From contig NZ_BOMZ01000026.1 in NCBI RefSeq assembly GCF_016862455.1, positions 1 through 64,000 of the forward strand: a stretch of 64,000 bases of DNA. Direction: 5' to 3'. Below are positions 26,040 through 33,964 of the stretch, piece by piece. This DNA comes from Actinoplanes utahensis. Lineage in GTDB: Bacteria; Actinomycetota; Actinomycetes; Mycobacteriales; Micromonosporaceae. Each line of letters begins with the position of its first letter. Position 1 is the stretch's first letter. The position numbers and the translations under genes are program-made. The notes under the pieces were generated by a model, which worked only from the letters and a program-made list of their open reading frames with translations, was not told the origin of the DNA and did not search any database.

Positions 26040-26791
26040 TGCGGGCAGAGGCACGGGTCGTCGCCGAGGCTGACGGGCGCGGCGGAACCCGGCTGGCGGT
26101 GCTGCGCGGGGAGTCGCCACTGCTGCTTCGCCGGACCGGACCGCGACAGCACGACGGCGGGGTGACGGTTCACCTGGTCGGCGGGGCGGCCGGACCGTTG
26201 CGCGGGGACGTGCTGCGGCTGGACGTGGAGGTCGGGCCGGGCGCCCGGCTGGAGATGCTCAGCGTGGCGGCGTCGCTGGCGCTGCCCGGACGGCCGGCCC
26301 CGGCGTCGGTGCTGACGGTAACCGCCACGGTTGCCGCCGGTGGTTCGCTGCGCTGGCTCCCGGAGCCGCTGATCGCCGCAGCCGGCTGCGAGCACGTGGT
26401 GGTGACCAGGGTGGACGTGGCCGAGGGCGGCTCGCTGCTGTGGCGCGACGACCTGGTCTGCGGGCGGCACGACGAGCCTTCCGGGGCGGTCCGGGCGGAC
26501 ACCGTGATCCGGTACGGCGGCGTCACCCTCTACCGGCACGAACTCACGGTCGGCCCGGGCGCGCCGGGCTGGGACGGCGCTGCGGTGCTGGGCGAGGGCC
26601 GGGCCATCGGGACACTGGTGGCGGCGGGGGCGGACCTTCTCGAACCGGGCGTTCCCGGAGCGGGCGCGGCCGTGATGCCGCTGGCCGGACCGGGCTCGCT
26701 CGCGACGGCGGTCGGCACCGACATCCGGGCGGTGCAGGCAGTGCTCGACCCGCTCTGCCGGACGACGCTCCCGGCCGGGGTCGCGGCATGA
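26039..26791 (+). CDS. ureD: urease accessory protein UreD (UreH)
   Basis: A 250-residue scaffold protein of the UreDFG nickel-insertion complex. GPRQHDGGVTVHLVGGAAGP, LRWLPEPLIAAAGCEH, and WRDDLVCGRHDEP are typical. The last gene of the urease operon; in actinomycetes ureD normally closes the cluster. The ATG overlaps the stop of the preceding repeat-rich ORF. Confidence 0.92.
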   Translation: MRAEARVVAEADGRGGTRLAVLRGESPLLLRRTGPRQHDGGVTVHLVGGAAGPLRGDVLRLDVEVGPGARLEMLSVAASLALPGRPAPASVLTVTATVAAGGSLRWLPEPLIAAAGCEHVVVTRVDVAEGGSLLWRDDLVCGRHDEPSGAVRADTVIRYGGVTLYRHELTVGPGAPGWDGAAVLGEGRAIGTLVAAGADLLEPGVPGAGAAVMPLAGPGSLATAVGTDIRAVQAVLDPLCRTTLPAGVAA

Positions 26792-26841
26792 CCATGACGG
26801 CATACCGCCGCTGCGGTGACCGGCAGCCCGGCAAGCGCCTC

Positions 26842-26930
26842 GGCGTACCACCGAAGGGTTGGCCGCAAGCCGGGTAGACCGCGAGCCCGTGGCGTACCAG
26901 CGAAGGGTTGGTCGCAAGCCGGGTAGGCCT
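26842..26930. repeat. two-copy ~39-bp direct repeat, 49-bp period
   Basis: Copies at 26842-26880 and 26891-26929 share GGCGTACCASCGAAGGGTTG and GCAAGCCGGGTAG with three or four differences. They fill the 142-nt convergent gap between ureD and the exporter permease. A related string (CCGTACCGCCGAAGGGT) occurs near 19876, so it may be part of a dispersed family. Confidence 0.6.
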
Positions 26931-26933
26931 GGG

Positions 26934-28142
26934 TCAGCGGCGCAGCGCTTCCACCGGCTCGATCCGTGCCGCGCGGTACGCCGGGTAGGCGCCTGCCAGC
27001 ACGCCGGTGGCCAGGCCGATCAGGGGGGCCAGGGCGATCGCCAGCGGTTCCGCGATCGGGGTCCAGCCCCGAACTCCCGCGGTCGCGACCACGGTGACCA
27101 CGCCGAGGCTGCAGCCGAACAGGCCGCCGAGGGTGCCGAGCGCCGCCGACTCGGCGAGGAACTGGGCGGCGATGTGCACGCCGCGGGCGCCGACGGAGCG
27201 GCGCAGGCCGATCTCGCCGACCCGTTCCAGGACGGCGACCAGTGTGGTGTTGGCGATGCCGACCGCGCCGATCACCAGGCACACCCCGGCGAGCATCAGC
27301 AGGAGCACGCCGAGATCGCCGTCGACCTGGTCGCGGAGGGCGCGCGGGTCGGGCGGGGCGACGGCGGTGAGCATGTCCGGCGCGTCGGGGCGCAGGGCGA
27401 GCGGGACCTCGGCGGCGACCTGGCGGGCCGCGCCGGCCTCGGTGGCGATCAGCATGCGGGGGCGTTCCTCGCCGGGTTCCGCGCCGATGGCGGGCGCCGA
27501 ACCGGCCGGGATGATCACCGACACCAGCAGGGCCGGCATCCGTTCGACGGCGTCGACGATGCCGATCACGCTGTACGGCACGTCACCGATGAACACGGCG
27601 GGGCGGGCCGCCAGCGAACCGATGCCGAGTTGCCGGGCGATGCCCGCGCCGAGCACGGCGACCCGTGCCCCGGCCTGCTGGTGGTAGGCGTCGAAGGTAC
27701 GCCCGGCCGTCATCCGCGGGGTGACCGCGGTGAACAGCCCGGGGGTGACGGCCAGCACCGGGATCGGCTGCCCGGCGGCGGCCGCGCCGACCGGGGCGGC
27801 CCGCACCCCGGCGCCGGGGACCGGCCACCAGACGCCGCCACCGACGACTCCGTGCACGCGGGCGAGCCGGGACTCGGCGTCGTCCGGGAACGGGGTGGAC
27901 GCCAGGCTCGGGTCCTGAACGCCCGCGTCCTCGACGGTCACCTCGGTGGCCGCGAGGGCGTCGAACCGGCTGCCGATCTGCCCGGACGCGGTCGCGGTGA
28001 GCCCGAGCACGGCCACGAACGCTCCCACGCCGAGGACCGTGCCGAGGCAGGTGAGCAGGGACCGGCCGGGCCGTTGCAGGATGCCGGCCAGCGCCTCGGC
28101 GATCAGGTCACGGACGCTGAGCCTGGTGGGCTCGACGATCAC
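26934..28142 (-). CDS. MacB-like FtsX-family ABC permease
   Basis: A 402-residue permease of the MacB/LolE-like type. One transmembrane helix near residues 30-52 (LLTCLGTVLGVGAFVAVLG) precedes a large outer domain of about 210 residues, followed by three helices in the last 130 residues with VAVLERVGEIGLRRSVGA. Such proteins transmit ATP-driven motion across the membrane rather than forming a pore. It is the last gene of a six-gene operon with its ATPase and adaptor. Its GTG start lies at the edge of a 41-bp tandem repeat. Confidence 0.9.
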   Translation of the reverse strand: MIVEPTRLSVRDLIAEALAGILQRPGRSLLTCLGTVLGVGAFVAVLGLTATASGQIGSRFDALAATEVTVEDAGVQDPSLASTPFPDDAESRLARVHGVVGGGVWWPVPGAGVRAAPVGAAAAGQPIPVLAVTPGLFTAVTPRMTAGRTFDAYHQQAGARVAVLGAGIARQLGIGSLAARPAVFIGDVPYSVIGIVDAVERMPALLVSVIIPAGSAPAIGAEPGEERPRMLIATEAGAARQVAAEVPLALRPDAPDMLTAVAPPDPRALRDQVDGDLGVLLLMLAGVCLVIGAVGIANTTLVAVLERVGEIGLRRSVGARGVHIAAQFLAESAALGTLGGLFGCSLGVVTVVATAGVRGWTPIAEPLAIALAPLIGLATGVLAGAYPAYRAARIEPVEALRR

Positions 28143-28240
28143 GACAGCACCCCGTCGATCCAGGTGGGACGCGAGATCGTCACGACACCACCCGGCCGAT
28201 CCGGGTAGGACGCGAGATCGTCACGACACCACCCCGTCGA
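28141..28240. repeat. 41-bp tandem repeat, about 2.4 copies, at ATPase-permease junction
   Basis: Units 28141-28181 and 28182-28222 are nearly identical, each ending GACGCGAGATCGTC, with a partial third copy to 28240. The array spans from the permease start to the last codons of the ATPase gene. It separates the ATPase stop from the permease start by about 78 nt, whereas other junctions in this operon overlap or are under 5 nt. Confidence 0.8.
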
Positions 28241-28889
28241 CGATCCGGATGGTGCGTGAGCCGCGTGCCGCCACCACCGGATCGTGGGTGATCACCACGA
28301 TCGTCAGCCCCTCGGCGTGCAGGCCGGACAGTGTCTCCAGCACGGTCTCGGCGGTCGCGGTGTCGAGGGCCCCGGTCGGTTCGTCGCAGAGCAGCAGGCT
28401 GGGCCGGGTGACCAGGGCGCGGGCGATCGCCACCCGCTGGCGTTCGCCGCCGGACATGGTGCGCGGCAGGGCGGTCCGCCGGTGGTCCAGGCCGACTCGG
28501 CTGAGCGCGTCCCGGGCCCGGTCGCGGCGCACGGCTGCGGGCACCCGGTGGTAGAGCATGGCGAGCGCCACGTTCTCCTCGGCGCTGCGGTTGGCGAGCA
28601 GGTGGAAGGACTGGAAGACGAAGCCGATCCGGCGGCCGCGCAGCGCGGTCCGGTCCCGGTCGGGCAGCGGGCCGGTGTCGACGCCGTCCAGTTCGTATCG
28701 TCCTTCGGTGGGCCGGTCGAGCAGCCCGGCCACGTTGAGGAAGGTCGATTTGCCGGAGCCGGACGGGCCCGCCACGGTGACCATCTCGCCGTGCTCGATC
28801 ACCAGGTCGCAGGGGTGCAGCGCGGGTACCGGCGGCGGTCCCGGATAGGTCCGGCCCACTCCGGTGAATCGGATCACCGGTCCGGTCAC
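28221..28889 (-). CDS. MacB/LolD-type ABC transporter ATPase
   Basis: A 222-residue ATPase partner of the FtsX-type permease. Walker A GPSGSGKST (about 42-50), Q-loop FVFQSFHLL, signature MSGGERQRVAIARAL, Walker B LLLCDEPTGALD and the switch His in VVITHDP are all intact. The GTG start overlaps the adaptor gene stop by 4 nt. The last codons fall in the 41-bp tandem repeat. Confidence 0.95.
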   Translation of the reverse strand: MTGPVIRFTGVGRTYPGPPPVPALHPCDLVIEHGEMVTVAGPSGSGKSTFLNVAGLLDRPTEGRYELDGVDTGPLPDRDRTALRGRRIGFVFQSFHLLANRSAEENVALAMLYHRVPAAVRRDRARDALSRVGLDHRRTALPRTMSGGERQRVAIARALVTRPSLLLCDEPTGALDTATAETVLETLSGLHAEGLTIVVITHDPVVAARGSRTIRIVDGVVS

Positions 28890-30214
28890 GAGCCCACCAG
28901 CACCGTCTGTTCGGGCTCGAGCCGTGCGCCGCCGACCGGGGTGACCTGCACGAACCCGTCCCCGACCAGGCCCGGTGTCACCTCGACCCGGGTTCGGGCG
29001 TCGCCGTCGACGACGGTCACCGAGGTTTTGCCGTCGGCGCCGGCCGAGACCGCGGCGAGCGGCACCACCAGCACTTCGGTGCCGCTGGACGCGGCTGTCA
29101 CGGTGAGCCGGACGTCTTCTCCGGCGAGGGCGGCGTCGAGCGCTCCGGCCGGCGCGACCACCATCTCGTAGCCGGCCTGGGCGGGTTCGGCGGCCGCGCC
29201 CGGCTCACCGTCCTGCCCCGGCTGCGCCGGTGTGTCGGCCACGGCTTTGACCGCGGCGTCGGCGGTGGTTCCGGTGGTCTCGGCGAGGATCTCCACCGGC
29301 ATCCCGGGGCGGATCAGATCCTTCTGGTACGCCGTGAGCCGTCCCGTCACCACCAGCCGCCCGGCCGCGACGGTGAGCAGTGTGTCCTTGGCCTCCGCGC
29401 CGACGGTGGCGGTCACCTTGTCGACGCGTGCCGGGAATCCGCTGAGGAACACCGTCTCCCCGGCCGGCACCATCGGCCCGGTCCGCCCGGCGACCCGGTC
29501 GCGTTCCTCCTCGGCTGCCGCGAGGTCCTCCTCCCGGTCCTGGACGGCCAGGGCGGCGGCCGCCTTCACCGAGGCGGGCGCGGTCCGGTGGGCGATGCGG
29601 GCGTCGCGCAGCGCCCGTTCGGCGGCGGTCAGCGCGGTCTCGGCCTGCCGGAGCAGGTCCTCGTCCTCGGGTCCGGCGGGCAGTGGTTCGTATCCCTTGG
29701 ACCGGTAGAACTCGCGGACCGCCGCCTCCGTCCCGGCTCCGTAGGCGCCGTCGGAGTCGCCGCCGCTGCCGAAGCCGAGCGTGTCCAGGGCCCGCTGCAA
29801 CTGGGCGACGTCCCGCCCGGTCGCGCCGGGCCGCAGGTCCCGGTAGGCCGGGATGGTGCCGGGCAGCGCGAACACCGGCCGCCCGGAGATCTCCATCAGC
29901 ACCTGGGCGGGCCGGACGGTGGCGCCGTACCCGGCCCGGACCGCGGTGACCACCGGCACCGCTTCGGCGCTGCCGCGGGCCACCACGTCGACGGACTGTT
30001 CGGCGTTGACCCGGCCGCGCAGCACCACGGTGGCGGTCAGGATCCGCCGCCGGACCGGTTCGGTCAGCACCGACGGCGGTGGCGGCGCGGCTTCGGCGGC
30101 GACCTGGGCCGGTGACTTGAGCCGCGTGGACACGGCGAGCGCACCGGCGGTGACGAGCACCGACACGACGACGGCGGTGAGCAGCCGGCGCCGGGCCGCG
30201 GACGGGTTCAGCAC
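28886..30214 (-). CDS. efflux adaptor (HlyD/MacA-like) with peptidoglycan-binding domain
   Basis: A 442-residue membrane-fusion-type protein. An N-terminal helix (RLLTAVVVSVLVTAGALAV) anchors it; the rest is outside. Beta-barrel/lipoyl parts (VVLRGRVNAEQSVDVVARG) flank a PG_binding_1 domain (LRPGATGRDVAQLQRALDTL) near residues 125-180, then a coiled coil of about 80 residues rich in Glu/Arg/Ala. In monoderms such adaptors may link the exporter to the wall. The GTG start overlaps the upstream lipoprotein gene by 7 nt; the frame is open to 30406, which is shadow. Confidence 0.87.
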   Translation of the reverse strand: MLNPSAARRRLLTAVVVSVLVTAGALAVSTRLKSPAQVAAEAAPPPPSVLTEPVRRRILTATVVLRGRVNAEQSVDVVARGSAEAVPVVTAVRAGYGATVRPAQVLMEISGRPVFALPGTIPAYRDLRPGATGRDVAQLQRALDTLGFGSGGDSDGAYGAGTEAAVREFYRSKGYEPLPAGPEDEDLLRQAETALTAAERALRDARIAHRTAPASVKAAAALAVQDREEDLAAAEEERDRVAGRTGPMVPAGETVFLSGFPARVDKVTATVGAEAKDTLLTVAAGRLVVTGRLTAYQKDLIRPGMPVEILAETTGTTADAAVKAVADTPAQPGQDGEPGAAAEPAQAGYEMVVAPAGALDAALAGEDVRLTVTAASSGTEVLVVPLAAVSAGADGKTSVTVVDGDARTRVEVTPGLVGDGFVQVTPVGGARLEPEQTVLVGS

Positions 30215-30693
30215 CGGTCCGCCAGGATGTACATGTTCGTGGCCTTCCACCGCCCGTCGTACGGGCGGAGCACGATCTCGGTGAGCTGGGAGCGGTCGCC
30301 GGTCAGCTGGCCGGTCTGGAGCGCGCCGGTGGATCGGCTGTGCAGCAGCCATCCGCCGAGGTCGACGCAGTCCACGATTCGGCGGGCGTCCGCGTCGGCC
30401 TCCCATCCCTCGATGCGGTGGCCGACCCGGCCGCGGGTCACCCGGTCCGCGGTCCGGGTGGCCTCCAGGTTGCCGCGCAGGGTGGAGAGCAGCGGCTCGG
30501 CGACGTGTTCGGCCAGCAGCGGCAGGTCCGGGTCGGAGGTCTCGCCGGCCGCGGTCCAGGCGGCCCAGAACCGGTCGTACGCGACCCGGACGTCGTCCGG
30601 CAGCGCCGGTGGCTCCGGTTCGGTCCCGGCGCAGGCGGTCAGGGCGGCGGCCACCGTCAGCGCCAGCGCCGGGAGGGCGGCACGCGCGGGCAT
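30208..30693 (-). CDS. small lipoprotein, unknown function
   Basis: A 161-residue protein with signal MPARAALPALALTVAAALTAC and lipobox LTAC. The mature part has WAAWTAAGETSDPDLPLLAEHV and ends LRPYDGRWKATNMYILADRC, resembling NTF2-like/Mce-associated folds in overall layout, though I cannot confirm this. One base separates it from the upstream lipoprotein gene's stop, and it overlaps the adaptor start. It is probably an extracytoplasmic partner of the exporter. Confidence 0.82.
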   Translation of the reverse strand: MPARAALPALALTVAAALTACAGTEPEPPALPDDVRVAYDRFWAAWTAAGETSDPDLPLLAEHVAEPLLSTLRGNLEATRTADRVTRGRVGHRIEGWEADADARRIVDCVDLGGWLLHSRSTGALQTGQLTGDRSQLTEIVLRPYDGRWKATNMYILADRC

Positions 30694-30694
30694 G

Positions 30695-31594
30695 TCAGCC
30701 GCCGGACGCCAGCAGGTCGGCGGCCCGCTTGATCTCGTTGTCGATCTGGGCCCGGCCGGCGTCGAGCGCCTCCCGGTTCCGGGCGATCAGCTGGTTCTCG
30801 TAGCCGCTCTGCACGGTGAACCAGATCTCCGCCAGCCGGGTCTGCTCCTTGCAGCGCACGTCCGCCGTGGCGACGGCTCGTTCGGCCGCGCTGGGGGCGG
30901 GCGCCCACTCCTGCCCGGACGCCTCCATCGGGGTGCGGTAGTGGTGGCCGGCGGCGGCCATGCAGGCGCTCCAGGCGGCCATCGCCTCGGTCACCCGCGG
31001 GTCGGCCTCGGTGGCCTCGCTCGCCTGCTGGCCGAGCCGGCCGTCCAGTTCCAGGTCGGCTTCGGGGCCGCCCTCGTTCAGTCTGCGGATCGCCTCGCCC
31101 TGGCAGCCGCCCTCCGGGACCCCCTTGCCGGAGATGTCGCCGAATTCGCTCTTGCCGAGCAGGACGGCCAGCTCCATCCGGTCCTGGGGTGTGCTGGTGC
31201 GGTCCGGGCCGGCGGGCTGGTCGAGGGACTCGGGGGTGTGGTAGCCGTACCGGGCGGCGTGCTCGGCGTCGACGATGCCGAGCGGAAGCCCGGTGGTCCA
31301 GCCGTTGCCGGTGGCCGGGGCCGGGGGCGGCTGGTGGTCGGTGAAGCCGAGCCGGCGCATGCACTGCTGGACGAGCAGGCCTTCGGCCCGGGCGAGGACG
31401 GCGAACTCCTCGTCGGTGTACCGGTAGGCCATCAGCGGCAGGGACCGGGCCGCACCGGCGGAGACCTTCGGCAGGGCCGAGGCGGGCGCGATGCTGGGCG
31501 GGGTCAGCGGCGTTGCGGTGTCCGGAGCGCCGCTGTCACAGCCGGCGACGAGGAACAGGGCGGCCAGCACGGCCGCCCGGCGTGGGCGGAGCAC
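30695..31594 (-). CDS. lipoprotein of exporter operon, unknown function
   Basis: A 299-residue lipoprotein with signal MLRPRRAAVLAALFLVAGC and lipobox VAGC. The mature protein is rich in Ala, Glu and Arg and has conserved-looking paired cysteines (QQCMRRLGF, GGCQGEAIRR, WSACMAAAGHHY, DVRCKEQT) that could form disulfides. MAYRYTDEEFAVLARAEGLL follows the linker. It starts 2 nt after the stop of the secreted-protein gene. Similar proteins sit beside peptidoglycan-binding adaptor/ABC operons in actinomycetes, but no activity is known to me. Confidence 0.82.
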   Translation of the reverse strand: MLRPRRAAVLAALFLVAGCDSGAPDTATPLTPPSIAPASALPKVSAGAARSLPLMAYRYTDEEFAVLARAEGLLVQQCMRRLGFTDHQPPPAPATGNGWTTGLPLGIVDAEHAARYGYHTPESLDQPAGPDRTSTPQDRMELAVLLGKSEFGDISGKGVPEGGCQGEAIRRLNEGGPEADLELDGRLGQQASEATEADPRVTEAMAAWSACMAAAGHHYRTPMEASGQEWAPAPSAAERAVATADVRCKEQTRLAEIWFTVQSGYENQLIARNREALDAGRAQIDNEIKRAADLLASGG

Positions 31595-31596
31595 CG

Positions 31597-31923
31597 TCAG
31601 CAGGCCCAGGCGGTACGGGTGTTGAGCAGCGTCTCGGAGGTGTAGCCGGTCACCCTGGTCCGCCGGTTGGTGTGGTACTGCCAGTACGTGTTGCCGCTGA
31701 CCGAGCTGCCGTACGCGCGGCAGTAGTGCTCGGTCCGGTGGCCGGGCTGGCCGAGACCGTTGATCACCGGGTCGCTGAGGTACTGCGAGTGGCGGATCCG
31801 CGCGCTGGCGCCGGTGTAGTCGCCGAGGGCCCGGACGGTCAGCGCGCTCGCCGGCGAGGCCACCACGAGCGAACCGGTCAACGCCAGCGTCACGGCGCCG
31901 AGCCCGACCATTACCTTACGCAT
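31597..31923 (-). CDS. small secreted protein heading the exporter operon
   Basis: A 108-residue Sec-exported protein: signal peptide MRKVMVGLGAVTLALTGSLV with an ASA cleavage site, then about 75 mature residues (LTVRALGDYTGASARIRHSQ, YWQYHTNRRTRVTGY) with two cysteines, one at the very C-terminus. The pattern is SH3b-like. GGGAGG lies 4 nt before the ATG; the longer frame to 31968 lacks a site. It begins the six-gene operon behind a -35/-10 pair. It could be a cargo, sensor or wall-binding helper; unknown. Confidence 0.8.
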   Translation of the reverse strand: MRKVMVGLGAVTLALTGSLVVASPASALTVRALGDYTGASARIRHSQYLSDPVINGLGQPGHRTEHYCRAYGSSVSGNTYWQYHTNRRTRVTGYTSETLLNTRTAWAC

Positions 31924-31966
31924 AGTGCCTCCCCGTACCGGATGCGTGACCATCGATGCGGGGCTC

Positions 31967-31996
31967 AAGCTAGCCTCAGCGGTACGGATCGATCAA
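31967..31996 (-). promoter_or_regulatory. candidate promoter of exporter operon
   Basis: On the minus strand TTGATC (31996-31991) and TAGCTT (31972-31967) are separated by 18 bp, a reasonable vegetative sigma promoter. Transcription would start near 31960, about 37 nt before the first ATG. Confidence 0.4.
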
Positions 31997-32088
31997 CGGC
32001 TGCGTCACATGTTGGCGAGATGTCGCCATCCGCGCCGTATAGTATCGCCGGAAGTCGATGGATCAGGTACGCGTTCCAGGGAGAGTCC

Positions 32089-32292
32089 TTGCCGGACAAC
32101 GACATTCTGACCGAGCGACAGCGAGACGTTCTGCGGCTCCTCTGCGAAGGGGCCACCGATCATCAGATCGCCGCCCGGGTGTCCGCCAGCAAGCGCACCG
32201 TGCAACGCGAGATCGTCGAGCTCCGGGCGCACTTCTCGGCCGGGTCGCGGACCGAGCTGGTGGCCGTCGCGATGCGCCGCTCCGTGCGATGA
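32089..32292 (+). CDS. stand-alone LuxR-type HTH protein
   Basis: A 67-residue protein that is almost only a LuxR/FixJ DNA-binding domain: LTERQRDVLRLLCEGATDHQ, then SASKRTVQREIVELRAHF, with the usual recognition helix. There is no receiver or ligand domain. The TTG start at 32089 has GGGAG 5 nt upstream. A TATAGT at 32038 may be its -10. It is divergent from the exporter operon and convergent with the sigma-factor gene; it may regulate either. Confidence 0.75.
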   Translation: MPDNDILTERQRDVLRLLCEGATDHQIAARVSASKRTVQREIVELRAHFSAGSRTELVAVAMRRSVR

Positions 32293-32294
32293 GA

Positions 32295-32329
32295 GGGGCG
32301 CGGGCCGGCTCCGCGCCGGCCCGCGCCCC
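32295..32329. terminator. bidirectional terminator between convergent genes
   Basis: A perfect 14-bp stem (GGGGCGCGGGCCGG and complement) with a 7-nt loop, beginning 2 nt after the HTH gene stop and ending 9 nt before the sigma-factor gene stop. It can serve both strands. Confidence 0.8.
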
Positions 32330-32338
32330 GGGCGGTTC

Positions 32339-33241
32339 TCAGGCGGCGACCGCGATCGGCACGCCGTGACTGTCGGTCAGTGCCAGCCGGGTGTGCAGGC
32401 TCCCCTGCTGGGCGACCTTGGCGAAGTACTCGCTGCGCCGCCGTTGCAGACACCCCTTCCTGGTACGCGGTCCGCCGGCCGCGACGGTGAGCAGCTCCGG
32501 CGCGAGCGACGAGTTCAGGCCCTCCCGGAGCAGGCGCAGCGCCTCGGTGCGCAGCTGCGAGATGCGTGACTCGGTGACACCGAGCCGGGCCGCCACCTCG
32601 CTGAGCGGCTGCTCCTGAAGGAACGACTCCTGCACCACCTGGCGCAGGCGTTCCGGCAGCGCCTGGATGGCCTGATGCAGATAGCCCAGGCGTTCCCGCT
32701 TGAGCAGCAGGTCCTCCGGCCCGTCGGAGGTCTCCGGCACCATCTCCTCGGCCGCCCCGGTGGGGAAACCCTGCAGGCTGAGCAGGGAGGCCTTCTGCAC
32801 GTCGTCCTCGACGCTGGCCAGCTCGTTGACGCCGACGCCGAGCATCTCGGCCACCTCGGCGTCACTGGGGGTGCGCCCGAGCGCCGCCGTGAGCTCCTGG
32901 CGGGCCGTGGCGGCGCGCCGGGCCCGGGCCCGCACCGATCGGCTGGCCCAGTCCTGGCCGCGCAACTCGTCCAGCAGGGCGCCCCGGATCCGGACGGCCG
33001 CGAACCGGTGGAACGGGATGCCCCGGGTCACGTCGAAGGAGCGGGCGGCGCCGAGCAGGGCCGCGAAGCCGGCTGACGAGAGATCGTCGGAGTGGACATG
33101 GCCGGGCACCCGGTTGAGCAATTCCCGGACCAGATGGCCAACCATCGGCATGTTCTCGCGGATCAGGTCCTCGATGTCGCGCGCCGAGGGCGCGTCGTGG
33201 GTGACGCCGATGGTGGCGGGGAGTTCGGTCGTGGTGGTCAC
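32339..33241 (-). CDS. RNA polymerase sigma factor, WhiG/FliA type
   Basis: A 300-residue group 3 sigma factor. Region 2 contains HSDDLSSAGFAALLGAARSF and FHRFAAVRIRGALLDELRGQ, region 3 follows, and region 4 has LPERLRQVV and LSEVAARLGVTESRISQLRT. In actinomycetes such factors direct sporulation (WhiG) or motility (FliA) genes; which applies here is not visible, and no flagellar genes are in the window. About 55 residues extend past region 4 (ending SHGVPIAVAA), longer than usual. GAGGAGG precedes the GTG start. Confidence 0.92.
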   Translation of the reverse strand: MTTTTELPATIGVTHDAPSARDIEDLIRENMPMVGHLVRELLNRVPGHVHSDDLSSAGFAALLGAARSFDVTRGIPFHRFAAVRIRGALLDELRGQDWASRSVRARARRAATARQELTAALGRTPSDAEVAEMLGVGVNELASVEDDVQKASLLSLQGFPTGAAEEMVPETSDGPEDLLLKRERLGYLHQAIQALPERLRQVVQESFLQEQPLSEVAARLGVTESRISQLRTEALRLLREGLNSSLAPELLTVAAGGPRTRKGCLQRRRSEYFAKVAQQGSLHTRLALTDSHGVPIAVAA

Positions 33242-33406
33242 GTGGTCCTCCTCGCAGGTACTAACCGGCAGGTGAATACCGGCTGACGAGAAGAACAGTG
33301 GCCGCTGAAAGGTGCAGCGGCGGCCGAACTCGGTTGTATTTGTGGAGTTTTTTCATGAAAAACCTCAGGCCCAGGCGGACCAGAACGGACCGAGGCGTTT
33401 AAACCA
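33242..33406. other. intergenic region upstream of sigma-factor gene
   Basis: 165 nt without a gene. It is unusually AT-rich for this window near 33330-33365, with a near-palindrome GTTTTTTCATGAAAAAC at 33351. Probably holds the sigma-gene promoter, but I could not fix a -35/-10 pair. Confidence 0.4.
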
Positions 33407-33436
33407 CGAACCCGGCCGCGATCACGACCGGGTTCG
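33407..33436 (-). terminator. hairpin terminator
   Basis: CGAACCCGG and CCGGGTTCG form a 9-bp stem with a 12-nt loop, 15 nt after the stop of the small gene at 33451. Confidence 0.6.
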
Positions 33437-33450
33437 AGCGAGAGGGGACG

Positions 33451-33702
33451 TCAGCGCAGCACCGGCGCCCGCAGGGCCAGCACCTCGGCCAGCTCCTCCT
33501 GCACCCATGCCATCCGCTGCACCGCGCAGTCCGGGTGATCGCCGAACTCCACCGCGACGCCGGCGGCACAACCGTCACTGCCGTACCGCAGGATCATCGT
33601 GGTGATCGCCTCCTCCAGAGCCGCCCGGTTGGGGCTCTGGGACGGCTGCAGGTACGAGACGAAGAGCGCCTCGGCGGCCAGGTCCTTAACTGTGCTGATC
33701 AT
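33451..33702 (-). CDS. small acidic protein, unknown function
   Basis: An 83-residue soluble protein beginning MISTVKDLAAEALFVSYLQP and containing EEAITTMILRYGSDGCAAGV and MAWVQEELAEVL. It is predicted helical, with no signal or membrane segment. GGGGAG lies 10 nt upstream of the ATG at 33702. The longer frame to 34137 crosses into the kinase gene and is shadow. Its start overlaps the end of the next upstream frame by 17 nt. I do not recognise the family, though its composition is that of a real gene. Confidence 0.65.
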   Translation of the reverse strand: MISTVKDLAAEALFVSYLQPSQSPNRAALEEAITTMILRYGSDGCAAGVAVEFGDHPDCAVQRMAWVQEELAEVLALRAPVLR

Positions 33703-33946
33703 TTCTGTCGAACTCCCCGATGTCGACGACCTGCTTGAACTCGGCTGACACCACCTTGTACCCGGGCTCTCGCCCATCATCCACTCGGGTGCCGACCGGG
33801 CCGGCAGCCACGCCGTGCAATGTGCCGTGATCCGGGGCCCGGATCGAGGCAGAAGCGCCTGTCGGTCTGAGTTCACCGTAGCGCCGCGAAAGGGTCTCCG
33901 GCTTCGGAATTTCGGCTGCCGGACACTCTGTCTGTCGTTTATCCAT
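33686..33946 (-). CDS. possible small hypothetical protein
   Basis: An 86-codon frame beginning MDKRQTECPAAEIPKPE, ending YKVVSAEFKQVVDIGEFDRN. It lies 18 nt after the receptor-kinase stop and overlaps the following gene start by 17 nt, which would fit a three-gene transcript. Codon third positions are less GC-rich in the first half than in neighbours and no strong ribosome site is visible, so it may not be translated. Confidence 0.4.
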   Translation of the reverse strand: MDKRQTECPAAEIPKPETLSRRYGELRPTGASASIRAPDHGTLHGVAAGPVGTRVDDGREPGYKVVSAEFKQVVDIGEFDRNDQHS

Positions 33947-33964
33947 CCCCGGCACGGGAAGGAT

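Noticed and set aside
25737..26073. Alternative plus frame (Pro/Ala/Thr-rich) and a Gly/Val/Ala-rich minus frame over the ureG-ureD gap
   Set aside because: Both are readings of the same 63-bp repeat; third codon positions are less GC-rich and neither is joined to ureG and ureD as the chosen frame is.
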